Source: JAPLKB01 sp964532465
GTDB lineage: Bacteria; Desulfobacterota; Syntrophorhabdia; Syntrophorhabdales; Syntrophorhabdaceae
Direction: 5' to 3'
DNA: 64,000 bases
Assembly: GCA_964532465.1 (NCBI GenBank)
Contig: CAZHHX010000002.1
Location: forward strand, 103,009-167,008
The position numbers and the translations under genes are program-made. The notes beneath the pieces are model-generated. The model ran no database searches, was not told the DNA's origin, and worked only from the letters and a program-made list of their open reading frames with translations. Each line of letters starts with the position of its first letter. Position 1 is the stretch's first letter. Shown one piece after another: positions 34,614 to 44,600 of the stretch.

Positions 34614-34676
34614 CCCTATGAACGTAAGATGTCCGCTCACTTACGTTCATAGGGACGTCCGCTTACGCTCGGACGT
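34614..34676. repeat. paired inverted repeats between the LeuA-type domain gene and cimA
   Basis: A perfect 15-bp inverted repeat (ccctatgaacgtaag / cttacgttcataggg, 34614-34654) is followed by acgtccg...cggacgt (34655-34676). The second motif resembles the dyad near 1938-1965, so this is a dispersed intergenic repeat. Confidence 0.7.
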
Positions 34677-34754
34677 AAAAGCATTCACGTTCTACGTCCG
34701 AAGGAGCATGGCGACCGTACGTCCTACATCCCCCGGAAACCTGGCGCCTCAAAC

Positions 34755-36320
34755 CTATTCGTGTGAATCTATGAGCAGCTTATAATCGATGCTGTCCACA
34801 AGTGCCCGCCAGCTTGCTTCAATAATGTTCTCAGATACGCCCACCGTGTTCCAGGTGCGTTTCTTGTCGCTGCTTTCTATGAGCACCCTTGTCACTGCTC
34901 CGGTTCCATTTTTTGTTGTTAATACCCGCACTTTGTAATCTACAAGCTCCATCTCCTTCAATCCGGGATAGAACTTATACAATGCTTTTCTTAAGGCGGC
35001 ATCAAGGGCATTTACAGGACCTTTACCGAGCGCTGCCGTATGCTCTATTCTGTCTCCTACCTTGACCATGATTGTTGCCTCGGAAACAGGGTGCCCCTTT
35101 GCTTTCTTGTCAACTATTACCTTAAAACCGATAAGATCAAAGAACTTCTTATGAATGCCAAGGGCCTTTTTCATAAGGAGTTCCAGTGAGCCTTCTGCTC
35201 CTTCAAACTTATACCCGTACATTTCAAGGTCTTTTACCTTCTTCACCACGTCTTTAACAAGTTTCCTGTCCTTTTCTATGTCAATATTGAATTCCTTTGC
35301 CTTATACAGGATACTGCTTTCCCCTGAGAGATCAGATATGAGGACTCTCTGTGTATTGCCTACCAATTCGGGTTTTATATGCTCATATGTCTCGGCATTT
35401 TTCCGGATGGCGCTCACATGAATACCGCCTTTATGAGCAAAGGCGCTATCGCCTACAAAGGGTCTATGTTTATCCGGTTTAAAATTCGCCATTTCATCGA
35501 CATAGAGACTCAAATCCCTTAAATGTACTATTTTTTCTTTTTTAATCCCTGTATGCTTCATTTTCAAAATAACATTGGGAATAATAGAGCAAAGGTTTGC
35601 GTTGCCGCAACGTTCTCCATATCCGTTGATTGTACCCTGAATATGCGTGCACCCGGCCTGGACTGCCATCAACGTATTCGCAACAGCCATTTCCGTGTCA
35701 TTGTGGGTATGGATACCCAGTTGTATGGCTGTTGAGCTCCGCACTTCCAGAACTGTGTCATAAATCTCATAGGGCATACTCCCGCCGTTTGTATCACAGA
35801 GAACAACTGCGTCAGCGCCGGCATCTTCCGCAGCTTTAATAACCTTTTTTGCATATACATTGTTTTTTCTGTAACCGTCAAAAAAGTGCTCGGCGTCAAA
35901 GAAGACGGTTTTGCCGCGTTTTTTCAAATATGCTATCGTTTTATCAATCATTTTAAGATTTGTATCAAGGGTAACTTTAAGCGCGTCCCTTACATGAAGG
36001 TCCCAGCTTTTGCCGACAATCGTTGCATATCCTGTATCCGCATCAAGGATAGCTTTTACGATCTCATCCTTATCGGGATCAGCATGAAGCTTCATCGTGC
36101 TGCTGAAAGCAACAATTTTTGAATTCTTAAGGGAAAGCTTCTTAACCTCCTTAAAATACTGAAGATCTTTCGGGTTTGAACCCGGCCAGCCTCCTTCAAT
36201 GTATTGTATTCCGAATTCGTCAAGTTTCTCGGAAATCCTGAGCTTGTCATTCAGGGAGAATGCTATGTCTTCCGACTGTGCTCCGTCGCGTAACGTAGTA
36301 TCATAGAACTCAACCTTCAA
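34755..36320 (-). CDS. cimA: citramalate synthase
   Basis: Condenses pyruvate and acetyl-CoA to (R)-citramalate, the threonine-independent entry to isoleucine. The HMGL-like TIM barrel has VEFYDTTLRDGAQ and LCDTNGG, with GIHTHNDTEMAVAN as the metal-site histidines. The C-terminal LeuA-dimer domain spans about residues 395-521. I chose TTG 36320 because GGAGG lies six bases upstream and the product then begins MKVEFYDTTLRDGAQ. An ATG 69 bases upstream, inside lysC, would add unlike residues. It follows lysC by one base. Confidence 0.92.
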   Translation of the reverse strand: MKVEFYDTTLRDGAQSEDIAFSLNDKLRISEKLDEFGIQYIEGGWPGSNPKDLQYFKEVKKLSLKNSKIVAFSSTMKLHADPDKDEIVKAILDADTGYATIVGKSWDLHVRDALKVTLDTNLKMIDKTIAYLKKRGKTVFFDAEHFFDGYRKNNVYAKKVIKAAEDAGADAVVLCDTNGGSMPYEIYDTVLEVRSSTAIQLGIHTHNDTEMAVANTLMAVQAGCTHIQGTINGYGERCGNANLCSIIPNVILKMKHTGIKKEKIVHLRDLSLYVDEMANFKPDKHRPFVGDSAFAHKGGIHVSAIRKNAETYEHIKPELVGNTQRVLISDLSGESSILYKAKEFNIDIEKDRKLVKDVVKKVKDLEMYGYKFEGAEGSLELLMKKALGIHKKFFDLIGFKVIVDKKAKGHPVSEATIMVKVGDRIEHTAALGKGPVNALDAALRKALYKFYPGLKEMELVDYKVRVLTTKNGTGAVTRVLIESSDKKRTWNTVGVSENIIEASWRALVDSIDYKLLIDSHE

Positions 36321-36321
36321 A

Positions 36322-37548
36322 TCATTCCTCCATCGGTTCCGAATCAAGTCCGAATGTTTTATGGAGTGTGCGAACGGCAAGTTCTCCATATTTACCTTCT
36401 ACTACACATGAGATTTTAATCTCCGAAGTGGTTATCGCCTCAATGTTTATCCCTTCTTTTGCAAGAGCGGAAAACATCTTCGACGCGACACCGGCATGAG
36501 ACCTCATGCCCAACCCGATAATAGACACCTTTGCAATATCCTCATCGAGGGCTACTTTCCCAGCACCTATCTCTTTGGCCGTATCTTCCATAAGCTTAAA
36601 GGCTTTTCTTCCATCTGCTTTTGCGACCGTAAATGTTATGTCCGTGCTGCCGTCATGGCTTACGTTCTGGACTATTACATCAACAACAACATTTGCGTCA
36701 GAGAGTGTTGTAAATATTTTTGACGCTATTCCCGGCTTGTCCGGCACTTTGCTTACAGTTATTTTTACTTCATTCTTGTTGTGGGTAACGCCTGTAACTT
36801 CCATTCTTTCCATGTCTGATACCTCCTTGCAAACTAAAGTTCCCTCGCCGTCCGTGAAAGAAGACTTCACAAGAATCGGCACATTGTATCTCATAGCAAA
36901 TTCAACGGATCTTATCTGCAGGACCTTGGCCCCGAGACTTGCCATTTCAAGCATCTCTTCATATGATATTTTGTCAAGTCTCCTGGCGCGATCACATATG
37001 TTCGGGTCTGTTGTGTATACTCCGTCAACATCCGTGTATATCTCGCAAAGATCAGCATTAAGGGCAGCAGCCAGAGCTACTGCCGACGTATCAGAGCCGC
37101 CCCTGCCAAGAGTAGTTATGTTTCCTTTTTCATCTACTCCCTGAAAGCCGGGAACAACAACTACCCTGCCCTTTTCGATCTCAGACATGATCTGATGTTT
37201 TTCGATCCGCGCTATCCTTGCTTTGGTATGGCTTGAGTCCGTTACGATCTTTGCCTGATGACCTTGTATTGAAACTGAATCGCAGAGCATCGTTTTCAAT
37301 GTAATCGCAAGAAGGGCTGATGTTACCTGCTCTCCCGTCGAAATCAGCACGTCAATTTCCCTTTCGTCGGGAGTTTTGCTGATACTGTTGGCAAGGTTGA
37401 GCAGTCTGTCCGTCTCGCCCGACATTGCAGAAACGACAACAATGACATTATCGCCTTTTTCGCGATATTCAATAACCCTTTTGGCCACATTCCTTATCCT
37501 TTCAAGGTCTGCAACCGATGTCCCTCCATACTTCTGTACAACAAGCAT
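36322..37548 (-). CDS. lysC: aspartate kinase
   Basis: Phosphorylates aspartate in the lysine/threonine/methionine pathway. The 408 residues show VQKYGGTSV at the N-terminus, VVVSAMSGETDRLL, GRGGSDTSAVALAAAL, DVDGVYTTDPN and two C-terminal ACT domains (from about residue 265) for feedback control. Length matches monofunctional aspartokinases. It is directly coupled to cimA. Confidence 0.96.
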   Translation of the reverse strand: MLVVQKYGGTSVADLERIRNVAKRVIEYREKGDNVIVVVSAMSGETDRLLNLANSISKTPDEREIDVLISTGEQVTSALLAITLKTMLCDSVSIQGHQAKIVTDSSHTKARIARIEKHQIMSEIEKGRVVVVPGFQGVDEKGNITTLGRGGSDTSAVALAAALNADLCEIYTDVDGVYTTDPNICDRARRLDKISYEEMLEMASLGAKVLQIRSVEFAMRYNVPILVKSSFTDGEGTLVCKEVSDMERMEVTGVTHNKNEVKITVSKVPDKPGIASKIFTTLSDANVVVDVIVQNVSHDGSTDITFTVAKADGRKAFKLMEDTAKEIGAGKVALDEDIAKVSIIGLGMRSHAGVASKMFSALAKEGINIEAITTSEIKISCVVEGKYGELAVRTLHKTFGLDSEPMEE

Positions 37549-37579
37549 TTTACACCTCCATCAACTGTACATTAACCCT

Positions 37580-37996
37580 CTATGGTCTGTTTACTACAAT
37601 TCTTCTTTCTTCCTCGCTTACAGCATTAATCTCTATTCGAATTGTTCCATCATGCCAGGCTGCCCTTTGCGCCCATTCTACCACAACTATACCGCTTTCA
37701 AGAAACTCCTCCAGGGCAAAACCTTCAACTTCGCTCCCGTCAATCCTATAGAGGTCTACATGACAAAGGCTCAGGTCCCCCTCATAAATATTCATTATAG
37801 TAAAAGAAGGACTTAAAACATATTGCCAGTCTTTTACCCCGATGCCCCTTGCTATGCCTTTTACAAGCTGGGTCTTCCCGGCGCCAAGCTCACCGTAAAG
37901 CGTATAGAAATCGCCTTTTTTTGCGATTTTCCCGATCATCTCTCCAATATCCCATGTTTCAGAGGGACTTTTCGATATAAACTCTTTCTCTTCCAT
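37580..37996 (-). CDS. tsaE: tRNA threonylcarbamoyladenosine ATPase TsaE
   Basis: Part of the t6A-tRNA modification complex with TsaB and TsaD. The 138 residues contain the P-loop YGELGAGKTQLVKGIARG, SPSFTIMNIYEG and HVDLYRIDGSEV, with VVVEWAQR near the end. The 5' end overlaps the nnr 3' end by 38 bp. Confidence 0.94.
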   Translation of the reverse strand: MEEKEFISKSPSETWDIGEMIGKIAKKGDFYTLYGELGAGKTQLVKGIARGIGVKDWQYVLSPSFTIMNIYEGDLSLCHVDLYRIDGSEVEGFALEEFLESGIVVVEWAQRAAWHDGTIRIEINAVSEEERRIVVNRP

Positions 37997-39533
37997 CCCT
38001 TATGTCCCGTATTGCCTTACTCAGGCCGGCAAGGAGATCAACTGCAAGGAGATCCATATCCGTATTAACCTCTGCCCAGTCATCCGCCAGGTAACCGTGA
38101 AGGTATACGCCTGCCCAGGAAGCTTCCGTAAGGGAACAACCCTGTGAAGCTAATCCCCCGATAAAACCTGTCAATATGTCGCCGCTTCCGCCTTTTGCAA
38201 GGGCAGGATTGCCGGTAGTGTTTATGAAAATATCTCCTCCAGGACTGAAGATAACTGTCCCCGCGCCTTTTAGTACGAGAATCACTCCTGTCTCCTCAAC
38301 GAATCTCCTGCCGATACCTATTCTATCCTCATTTATATCTTTTGGCGAAAACCCGGTGAGGCGCGCGAGTTCGCCCGGATGCGGAGTAAAAACAGCATCC
38401 TTTTTTATATTTTTTATCAGATCAATGTGGTTCTGAAAGGCGTTTATACCGTCAGCATCAATTACAAAGGGTTTATCTATCTCAGTATAAAGTTTTCTTA
38501 CAAGCTCCATTGTTTCCTGGTTTTGCGAAAGACCGGGGCCCATGATTATAATATCTTTGTCTTCTACGAATGCCTTTATCCGGTCATAGGAAGAAAGCGT
38601 AAAATATCCTGCTCCATTATCCGGCACAGGATATGTCATAACTTCTGTCAACTTTGTTTCCATGATGTTATTCAAACTTTCGGGAATAATCAGTGTTACA
38701 AGGCCTGCGCCTATTTTTAAGGCAGCCAGAGAAGCCATGTGAGCCGCGCCTGTCTTTCCGGGAGAGCCGGCGATTACAACCGCGTGACCGTATGTCCCTT
38801 TATGCGACCAGGGGGTTCTTTCCTTTAGTACATTCTTCAGCATTGCACCGTCAATAGTGTATCCGTCAAAGCCTACTTTTTCTTCAACAAAGGACGGTAT
38901 TGATATATCGATAACTGTCAGTTTACCGGCATAATACGCGCCCGGACAGAGTATCTGCCCGATCTTCGGATACGCGAAGGTAAATGTATGCATGGCTTTG
39001 ACAGCGCATCCGAGGGGAATGCCCGTCTTTCCGTCAATCCCTGAAGGGATATCAACGGCAATAACAGGCTTGCCTGACTCGTTAATCAGATCTATAACGG
39101 TCTTTTCCCTGCCTGTTACTGGTTTTGAAAGCCCTGTGCCGAAAATAGCGTCTATGATAATATGGGCATGTTGTATGCCTCTCCGGACTATATCGAATGC
39201 ATCGTCTATCTCAACAATATCTCCGCCTATAGACTTGTACAGCCCCATATTCAGGGCCGCATCGCCTTTCAGATCCTCTTTTTTGCAAAGGAGGAAAACC
39301 CTGACACAATAACCGGCTTCAAAGGCATATCTGGCTATTACAAAACCGTCACCTCCGTTATTCCCTTTTCCGCAAAAAATTGAAATCCGGCTTTTACCCT
39401 CAAGATAGCGTTCTTTCACAAGCCTGTACATACTCCGTCCCGCATTTTCCATGAGCACTGTTGAGGGAATGCCCCATGTTTTTATCGCGTATTCATCGTA
39501 TTTTGCCATCCGTTCAGGCGCCAGCACTTTCAT
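37959..39533 (-). CDS. nnr: bifunctional NAD(P)H-hydrate epimerase/dehydratase
   Basis: Repairs hydrated NAD(P)H. The 524 residues fuse a YjeF N-terminal epimerase domain (residues 1 to about 215; MENAGRSM, GKGNNGGDGFVIARYA, DAIFGTGL) to an ADP/ATP-dependent dehydratase of the ribokinase-like fold (from about 225; VIAGSPGKTGAAHMA, TPHPGELARLTG, NPALAKGGSGDILTG). Both halves look complete. It lies 16 bp downstream of acpS. Confidence 0.95.
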   Translation of the reverse strand: MKVLAPERMAKYDEYAIKTWGIPSTVLMENAGRSMYRLVKERYLEGKSRISIFCGKGNNGGDGFVIARYAFEAGYCVRVFLLCKKEDLKGDAALNMGLYKSIGGDIVEIDDAFDIVRRGIQHAHIIIDAIFGTGLSKPVTGREKTVIDLINESGKPVIAVDIPSGIDGKTGIPLGCAVKAMHTFTFAYPKIGQILCPGAYYAGKLTVIDISIPSFVEEKVGFDGYTIDGAMLKNVLKERTPWSHKGTYGHAVVIAGSPGKTGAAHMASLAALKIGAGLVTLIIPESLNNIMETKLTEVMTYPVPDNGAGYFTLSSYDRIKAFVEDKDIIIMGPGLSQNQETMELVRKLYTEIDKPFVIDADGINAFQNHIDLIKNIKKDAVFTPHPGELARLTGFSPKDINEDRIGIGRRFVEETGVILVLKGAGTVIFSPGGDIFINTTGNPALAKGGSGDILTGFIGGLASQGCSLTEASWAGVYLHGYLADDWAEVNTDMDLLAVDLLAGLSKAIRDIRDGRERVYIEKSL

Positions 39534-39549
39534 ATATATACTCCCAATA

Positions 39550-39897
39550 TCAAATTATAACTATTGACACCGCGTAGGCCCGCTCGTGCGAAATGCTAAC
39601 GCCATCATATCGTTCCCCGAGATATTCGATATACGGTTTTCCCTGTTGTTGCAATACATTGATAAGTTTCCACGGCACTTTTCTGCCAAGGGCTTTTATA
39701 AATGCTTCTTTAGCAGCAAATCTCCCGGCAAGGGATTCGGAGATTCTGTTCTTATTTCCAGCGTATTGAATCTCGTCATCGGTGAAGACCTTATTCAGGA
39801 ATTTGTCGCCATATCTGTCGATCATGTTTTTCATTCGTATAATTTCAATAATATCAATACCTACCACGTCAAACTCCACAGAAAAACACATTACCAT
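39550..39897 (-). CDS. acpS: holo-[acyl-carrier-protein] synthase
   Basis: Transfers 4'-phosphopantetheine to acyl carrier protein. The 115 residues have VVGIDIIEI (metal Asp), FTDDEIQYA, LAGRFAAKEAFIKALG and the C-terminal SISHERAYAVSIV. In related genomes it follows pdxJ directly. Here pdxJ is 9.4 kb upstream, beyond the inserted block. Confidence 0.93.
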   Translation of the reverse strand: MVMCFSVEFDVVGIDIIEIIRMKNMIDRYGDKFLNKVFTDDEIQYAGNKNRISESLAGRFAAKEAFIKALGRKVPWKLINVLQQQGKPYIEYLGERYDGVSISHERAYAVSIVII

Positions 39898-40101
39898 AAA
39901 ATATGCTGATTTTAAAGGAGATATTGTACCATTTGGCAGTTAACTTTGGAAGATAAAAAGTTAACAGAAGGCAGATTTCCTATTTTCCTTACCCCTTCCC
40001 CCATACAGACCATGTAATATCTCAGAAAATATTATTTGTGTTTTTTGTATTTAACAGGTAATATCTCCTTATATAATAAATAAAAAGGGGAATAGCAATA
40101 C

Positions 40102-41049
40102 ATGATGGTACGGAAAGTGGATGACAGTTCTGATTTTTTATACCTGCCTTTGGATAATATTATCGTTGAAGAACAGGTCAGATCAGCGATTGATACAGAA
40201 GGGGAATCTTTTAAGAGCCTCATGGGGTCAATCAAAAACCGGGGCGTCCTTGAACCTGTCCTTGTAACGCCAAAAAGCGGCAAGTACCTCCTCCTCTGCG
40301 GGGAAAGACGGTATCTTGCCGCATCGAAGCTGAACCTGAAATCCATACCGGTAAGAGTTGTTGATGCAGTTACTCAGCATGATGAAATTCTTGCCTTTCA
40401 ATTAACGGAAAACCTTCAGCGGGAGGACTTAAACCCCATTGACCAGGCTAAAGGCATCATGGCATACATACAGGCAAAATATCCTGACAGAGGGTTTACT
40501 CTGGATAGAGTAACAAGCGTGCTTGTAAGCATCATGCGCGCCCCGGATCGTACCCCGGAAGATTTTGCATTCAACGTGAATGCAATCGCTGAAATATCCG
40601 GGAAGTCTTATCCTACGCTCTTTAGAATGATTTCACTCTTAAAAAATCCCCCTGAGATTCAGACAGCAATACGGGAAGGGAATCTGCCTGTTTCGCAAGG
40701 TTATCTTTTTGCCGCCAACTTGGATTGCCCTGACATAACAAAAATATTCCAGGATATTATGAAGAAACCTGTAACATATCGTAAATTACAGAAGATACTT
40801 ACCGCACATAAGAAAGTAAAATCTAAAAAAGTTAACACAAAACCGGTGCCCATGACACAGCAGGTTGTCAGCTTACGATCCATAAGATCGCATATTGAAA
40901 CAGGTACCGCAACATACTCAAGGCCTGACCTTGAGACATTCCTTGATGAACTGCGATCCTTGATCTCTTTAGTGCAAAAGCGGATGTTGACAGCGCCGAT
41001 GCCTGCCCCGGTGAACAAAATATCTGCGAAGGAACCATCGCAGACGTGA
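40102..41049 (+). CDS. ParB-like DNA-binding protein, no ParA partner
   Basis: A 315-residue ParB/Spo0J-family protein. The N-terminal ParBc domain shows LDNIIVEEQVRS, VTPKSGKYLLLCGERRYLAAS and LTENLQREDLNPIDQAKG, the CTP-binding motifs of the family. A helix-turn-helix part follows (AIAEISGKSYPTLFRMISLLKNPPEIQ), with an unusual insertion (VSIMRAPDRTPEDFAF). The C-terminus carries LETFLDELRSLISLVQKR. No parA is adjacent, so it is probably not a partition locus; a plasmid- or phage-type regulator is possible. Two decayed relatives lie at 2060-2529 and 41310-41500. Confidence 0.85.
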   Translation: MMVRKVDDSSDFLYLPLDNIIVEEQVRSAIDTEGESFKSLMGSIKNRGVLEPVLVTPKSGKYLLLCGERRYLAASKLNLKSIPVRVVDAVTQHDEILAFQLTENLQREDLNPIDQAKGIMAYIQAKYPDRGFTLDRVTSVLVSIMRAPDRTPEDFAFNVNAIAEISGKSYPTLFRMISLLKNPPEIQTAIREGNLPVSQGYLFAANLDCPDITKIFQDIMKKPVTYRKLQKILTAHKKVKSKKVNTKPVPMTQQVVSLRSIRSHIETGTATYSRPDLETFLDELRSLISLVQKRMLTAPMPAPVNKISAKEPSQT

Positions 41050-41309
41050 AAAACCTGTAAGGAAATGATTTGTAAGTGCTTAATATAATTAGATATTAAT
41101 ATAAGAATTGTTGAAATTATGTTTTAAAATGATTTTGCTACATTGTTTTATATTTTTTCATGTTTTCTCTTTGGTCGGACATTGGCATATGCGGCAGGGT
41201 TTGATTACGAGTATAATTGAGCGACAATTCTGATCTGTAATGGTCTGCTCCGCCTTGCGATCCTCCGACATTGCAGCATCTTAATCACTGCATCGCAGAG
41301 AGACCGGAC
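41050..41309. other. intergenic region after the ParB-like gene
   Basis: AT-rich DNA with no clear gene. It leads into the second ParB-like remnant. Confidence 0.4.
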
Positions 41310-41500
41310 ATACCTATATTGACGATGTTTCGCACAACATCGCTTTTAAAACAGGCTCCTAAAATTCAGGATGCCTGTAAACAAATATTAAATTACAGAA
41401 AATGCTTACCGCATACAAGAAAGTCAAACTTAAAATTAATATACCGGGAAACCATACCTATGAAAAAGAAGATTGATGTCTTACAAAAAGCAAACCGGAA
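41310..41500 (+). pseudogene. second decayed ParB-like fragment
   Basis: One frame encodes IPILTMFRTTSLLKQAPKIQ, matching SYPTLFRMISLLKNPPEIQ of the intact protein 0.6 kb upstream. The next frame encodes KMLTAYKKVKLK, matching KILTAHKKVKSK. The first frame resumes with a TIPM segment equivalent to KPVPM. N-terminal and C-terminal parts are missing and frameshifts are needed, so this is a remnant. Confidence 0.65.
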
Positions 41501-41606
41501 GGATCGATACCCCAGGCACAGGAACGCATAAATCGCCTTCGGCTATTGTAACTGCAAATGCAAAAGAGGATAAGACCATTTAATTTATTAGGAGGTAATT
41601 CGTTTC

Positions 41607-44600
41607 ATGAATCTCAATAAAATCATTTCTTTTGTTTTTGTGCAGGTCTTGCTGCTGTGCGTTATTTTGTTTTCAACGCACCAAATTGTTTCAGCCCAGC
41701 AGGATAAGCTTGCTACTAATACGATAGTTCGGAGTGTCATTGAAGAGGCGCTGAAAAAACTGGGAGATTCAACGATTGAAATTATTGCCCAGGGTTCATG
41801 GATATCCGGTATAAACTTCAAAGACCCGCTTTATGAGGAAATTATTAAAAATGCCTCTGATTGTGACATGCGTGTCTTTATCAGATCAAAGGCGGCAAAT
41901 AAGGCCGAGGAAGCTCTCATTGAAAAACAGGCAACTCAACATTGGAAGAACTTCCGAAAGTACGTTGACGACGGGATCGCGGAGCGAGTCAAGTCCGGCC
42001 TTATCACTCCCAAAGAAATGGGGAAGATAAGAAGCTCCATTAATATCTATCCCCCGGAAGAGCTTATGAAAGGAGTGACAACCGCGGAAGAGGCGCTTGC
42101 CCTATTTGATAAATACGGCGTTTATCCTAACCTCTCAGAGGTGGGTAAAAAGGGGGCAGGAGGAAGTTACGGAGACCTCCTGAAATTTGAAAGGCAGGGT
42201 TTTGAAAAAGGCGCGCGCGGAACAGCCTTTTTTCTTGATAACGGACGGGTAAGGACAGGAGGTGTGGATTTAAACCATATGCTGGAGGCACACGGCCTTT
42301 ACACACCTGAAGCAATTGCCAAAGCAGCAGGGGAAAATCTGGACAGCGCCCTCCATAGCCTCACGGACAAAAATTTAAAAGATACACAAAAATATGTGAA
42401 GAGGTCTGTAGAGCGGATGCAATGGGCAAGAGGGAAGCTTCGCGTCAAGCCTTCTGCGAATGATACGGCCCTTGAGTCAATAAATAAACAACTTCAGGAT
42501 TTATGGAAAAAGTTCCAGGATGCTGAAACGAAAATTGATGCCAAGACCGGCAAAACCATGCCTAAAACAGCAGACAACATAAAGGCTCAGCAAGAGGTTC
42601 TTGAAGAATTTTCAAAGCTTTCCGCTAAACTTGAGACAATTCTGAAGGATGCGGCAGACGATTCGCTTCTCATGCAGAGTCTTGCAAATGCCATTACAGG
42701 GTCCGCTCCCAAGGTCAGTATGTTATTCCGCAGCCTTCTTGAAAACACAGGCACTAAATGGACTAAAACCGCCCTGGAAGTAAAACAGGGGATGAGCAGA
42801 ATAGGAGACTACGTCAAGGGAGAGACGGGGACCCTCACGAAGGCAGCCAGACAGATAGGTTTTTTAAACGCTCTTGGCGCATATTGGGCCATAAAGGACT
42901 TGCCTGAAATATACGTGAATAAAGGGGCAACCGAAGCCGCGGCAAGGTTCAGCCTCAGCCTTGTGACACTTGCAGTCCCGGAGATTGCTCTTGGAGAGCT
43001 TGCGGCTGCTCTTGCCACAGGTATTGCCGAACTTGCCGTGGATTATGTCGGGTCTTACGGGTACAAGCTGGTCACAGGGACACAGGACTGTTTTGATCTC
43101 ATAGAAGGAATATACACTGTCAAAGGTCGTGAAACACAGGCATTGGGAGAAGGGATAAAAAAATGCCATAATGTCAAAATACAGCAACTTGCCTGTGACA
43201 CATATGACAAACACGGCCTCGCTAATTCGATTCAGGCGCTCCAGGAAAAGGGGTATTCAATGAGCATTGATCCCAAGCGCGTGCCTTCTGAAATCAATTC
43301 TCTTATTGCCTGTCACGCTGAAAACGCGTCCCGCAGATTTGATGAGCCGACAAAAACAGATAAAGGCGTGGAGAATGCCCTGATATCAAAATGTTCCAAC
43401 GCGATCATCACTGCCTGGCTTGGACAGAGAGCTATGGTACTGGAAGAAATTAACACCCTTGCCTCGGAGATAGAACGCAGCGATTTAAGGGTTTCCTTTG
43501 ATTCAAATGAAACAATTATCAAGGATAGTGAGAAGAATACTACAGTAAACACTTTTGCCGAGTTTATCCCCTCGCCTGACAATATTTCAGAAATGATTAA
43601 GACAAAACTCCAGTGCATCGGCGGAAAAGGGTCATCACCTTTCGTGTATAAGAAATTTGCATGGAAAAGGGAGGGAATAAAGGCAGGCACAACGGATAAA
43701 AACAGTGAATTTATCTTTGACAAAAAAGGAAAGGGAACGATCTGCGCTGACGCGGAAATAGAATATGGAGTTTTCAATACTCCCTCTAACCTTGCGCCAA
43801 ATAACTCATCGGGAAAGATTAATAAAACCAATTGTGTTGATGTGGAAATAACGGGCGAGATTAAAGTCGAAAAGATCGCTGCCTCAATTACCGGGGATAA
43901 TAAAGTAAAAGCCCCGGATAGAAGTGAGACAGGACGGTTTATATCCCTGGCGGCGGATGTTAAATCAAAAAGAGATATCAAGAGTTTTCGCTTTGTCTGG
44001 ACGCATGAAGGCGGTTTTGCCGGAGACGCGCCCATTGAAGATCATTTAAGGGCTATCCGTTACGACAAACCGGGCGCATATGAAATTAAGGTGGAATTAT
44101 TTGACATTATTGATACATCGAAGGAAAAGGATATAAAAAAGGTGAAACTTGCCGAGGCAAAACACACTATTACGATAGAACCTTCTGTGAAGGATGCCAA
44201 AATAGAATTGAAAATCACAGCCCCGGATCACATCATCCTTACCGACTCCATCAATCTTGCCGTTGAAATAATCGCGGACGAGAGGATAAAGGCGAAACTG
44301 AAGCCGCCTGTCTGGTACGCGCAAAGAGGAGAGATTGTTGCTCTTTCTCCCACAGAAGAAGATATTTTAGCTGCCCGCCAGGGCATCGGCCAGGGAACAA
44401 AAATAAGTTACACTCCGAAAATAGCTCAGGGATATACTTTTTATGTTGATGTCTTCGGGGAAGGCGTGGGCGGACCAATTGCCCAGGGGTCTCAAAAAGT
44501 GGCAGTCCGATGCAAGATACTGCAACGCGAAGGGGCATGGGCAAATGAACTGTGCAGACTTGACGGCGCTTATACAGATTCGCCGCTCAGTGTTATAGTC

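Noticed and set aside
36506..37144. 212-codon plus-strand open frame
   Set aside because: It is fully antisense to lysC and rich in Ser/Thr/Leu, as expected of a shadow.
40102..41049. chromosomal ParABS locus
   Set aside because: No parA, no parS-like 16-bp palindrome seen, and no rsmG/mnmG neighbours.
43313..44035. 240-codon leftward open frame inside the giant gene
   Set aside because: Antisense to a continuous 2053-codon gene, with no recognisable domain.
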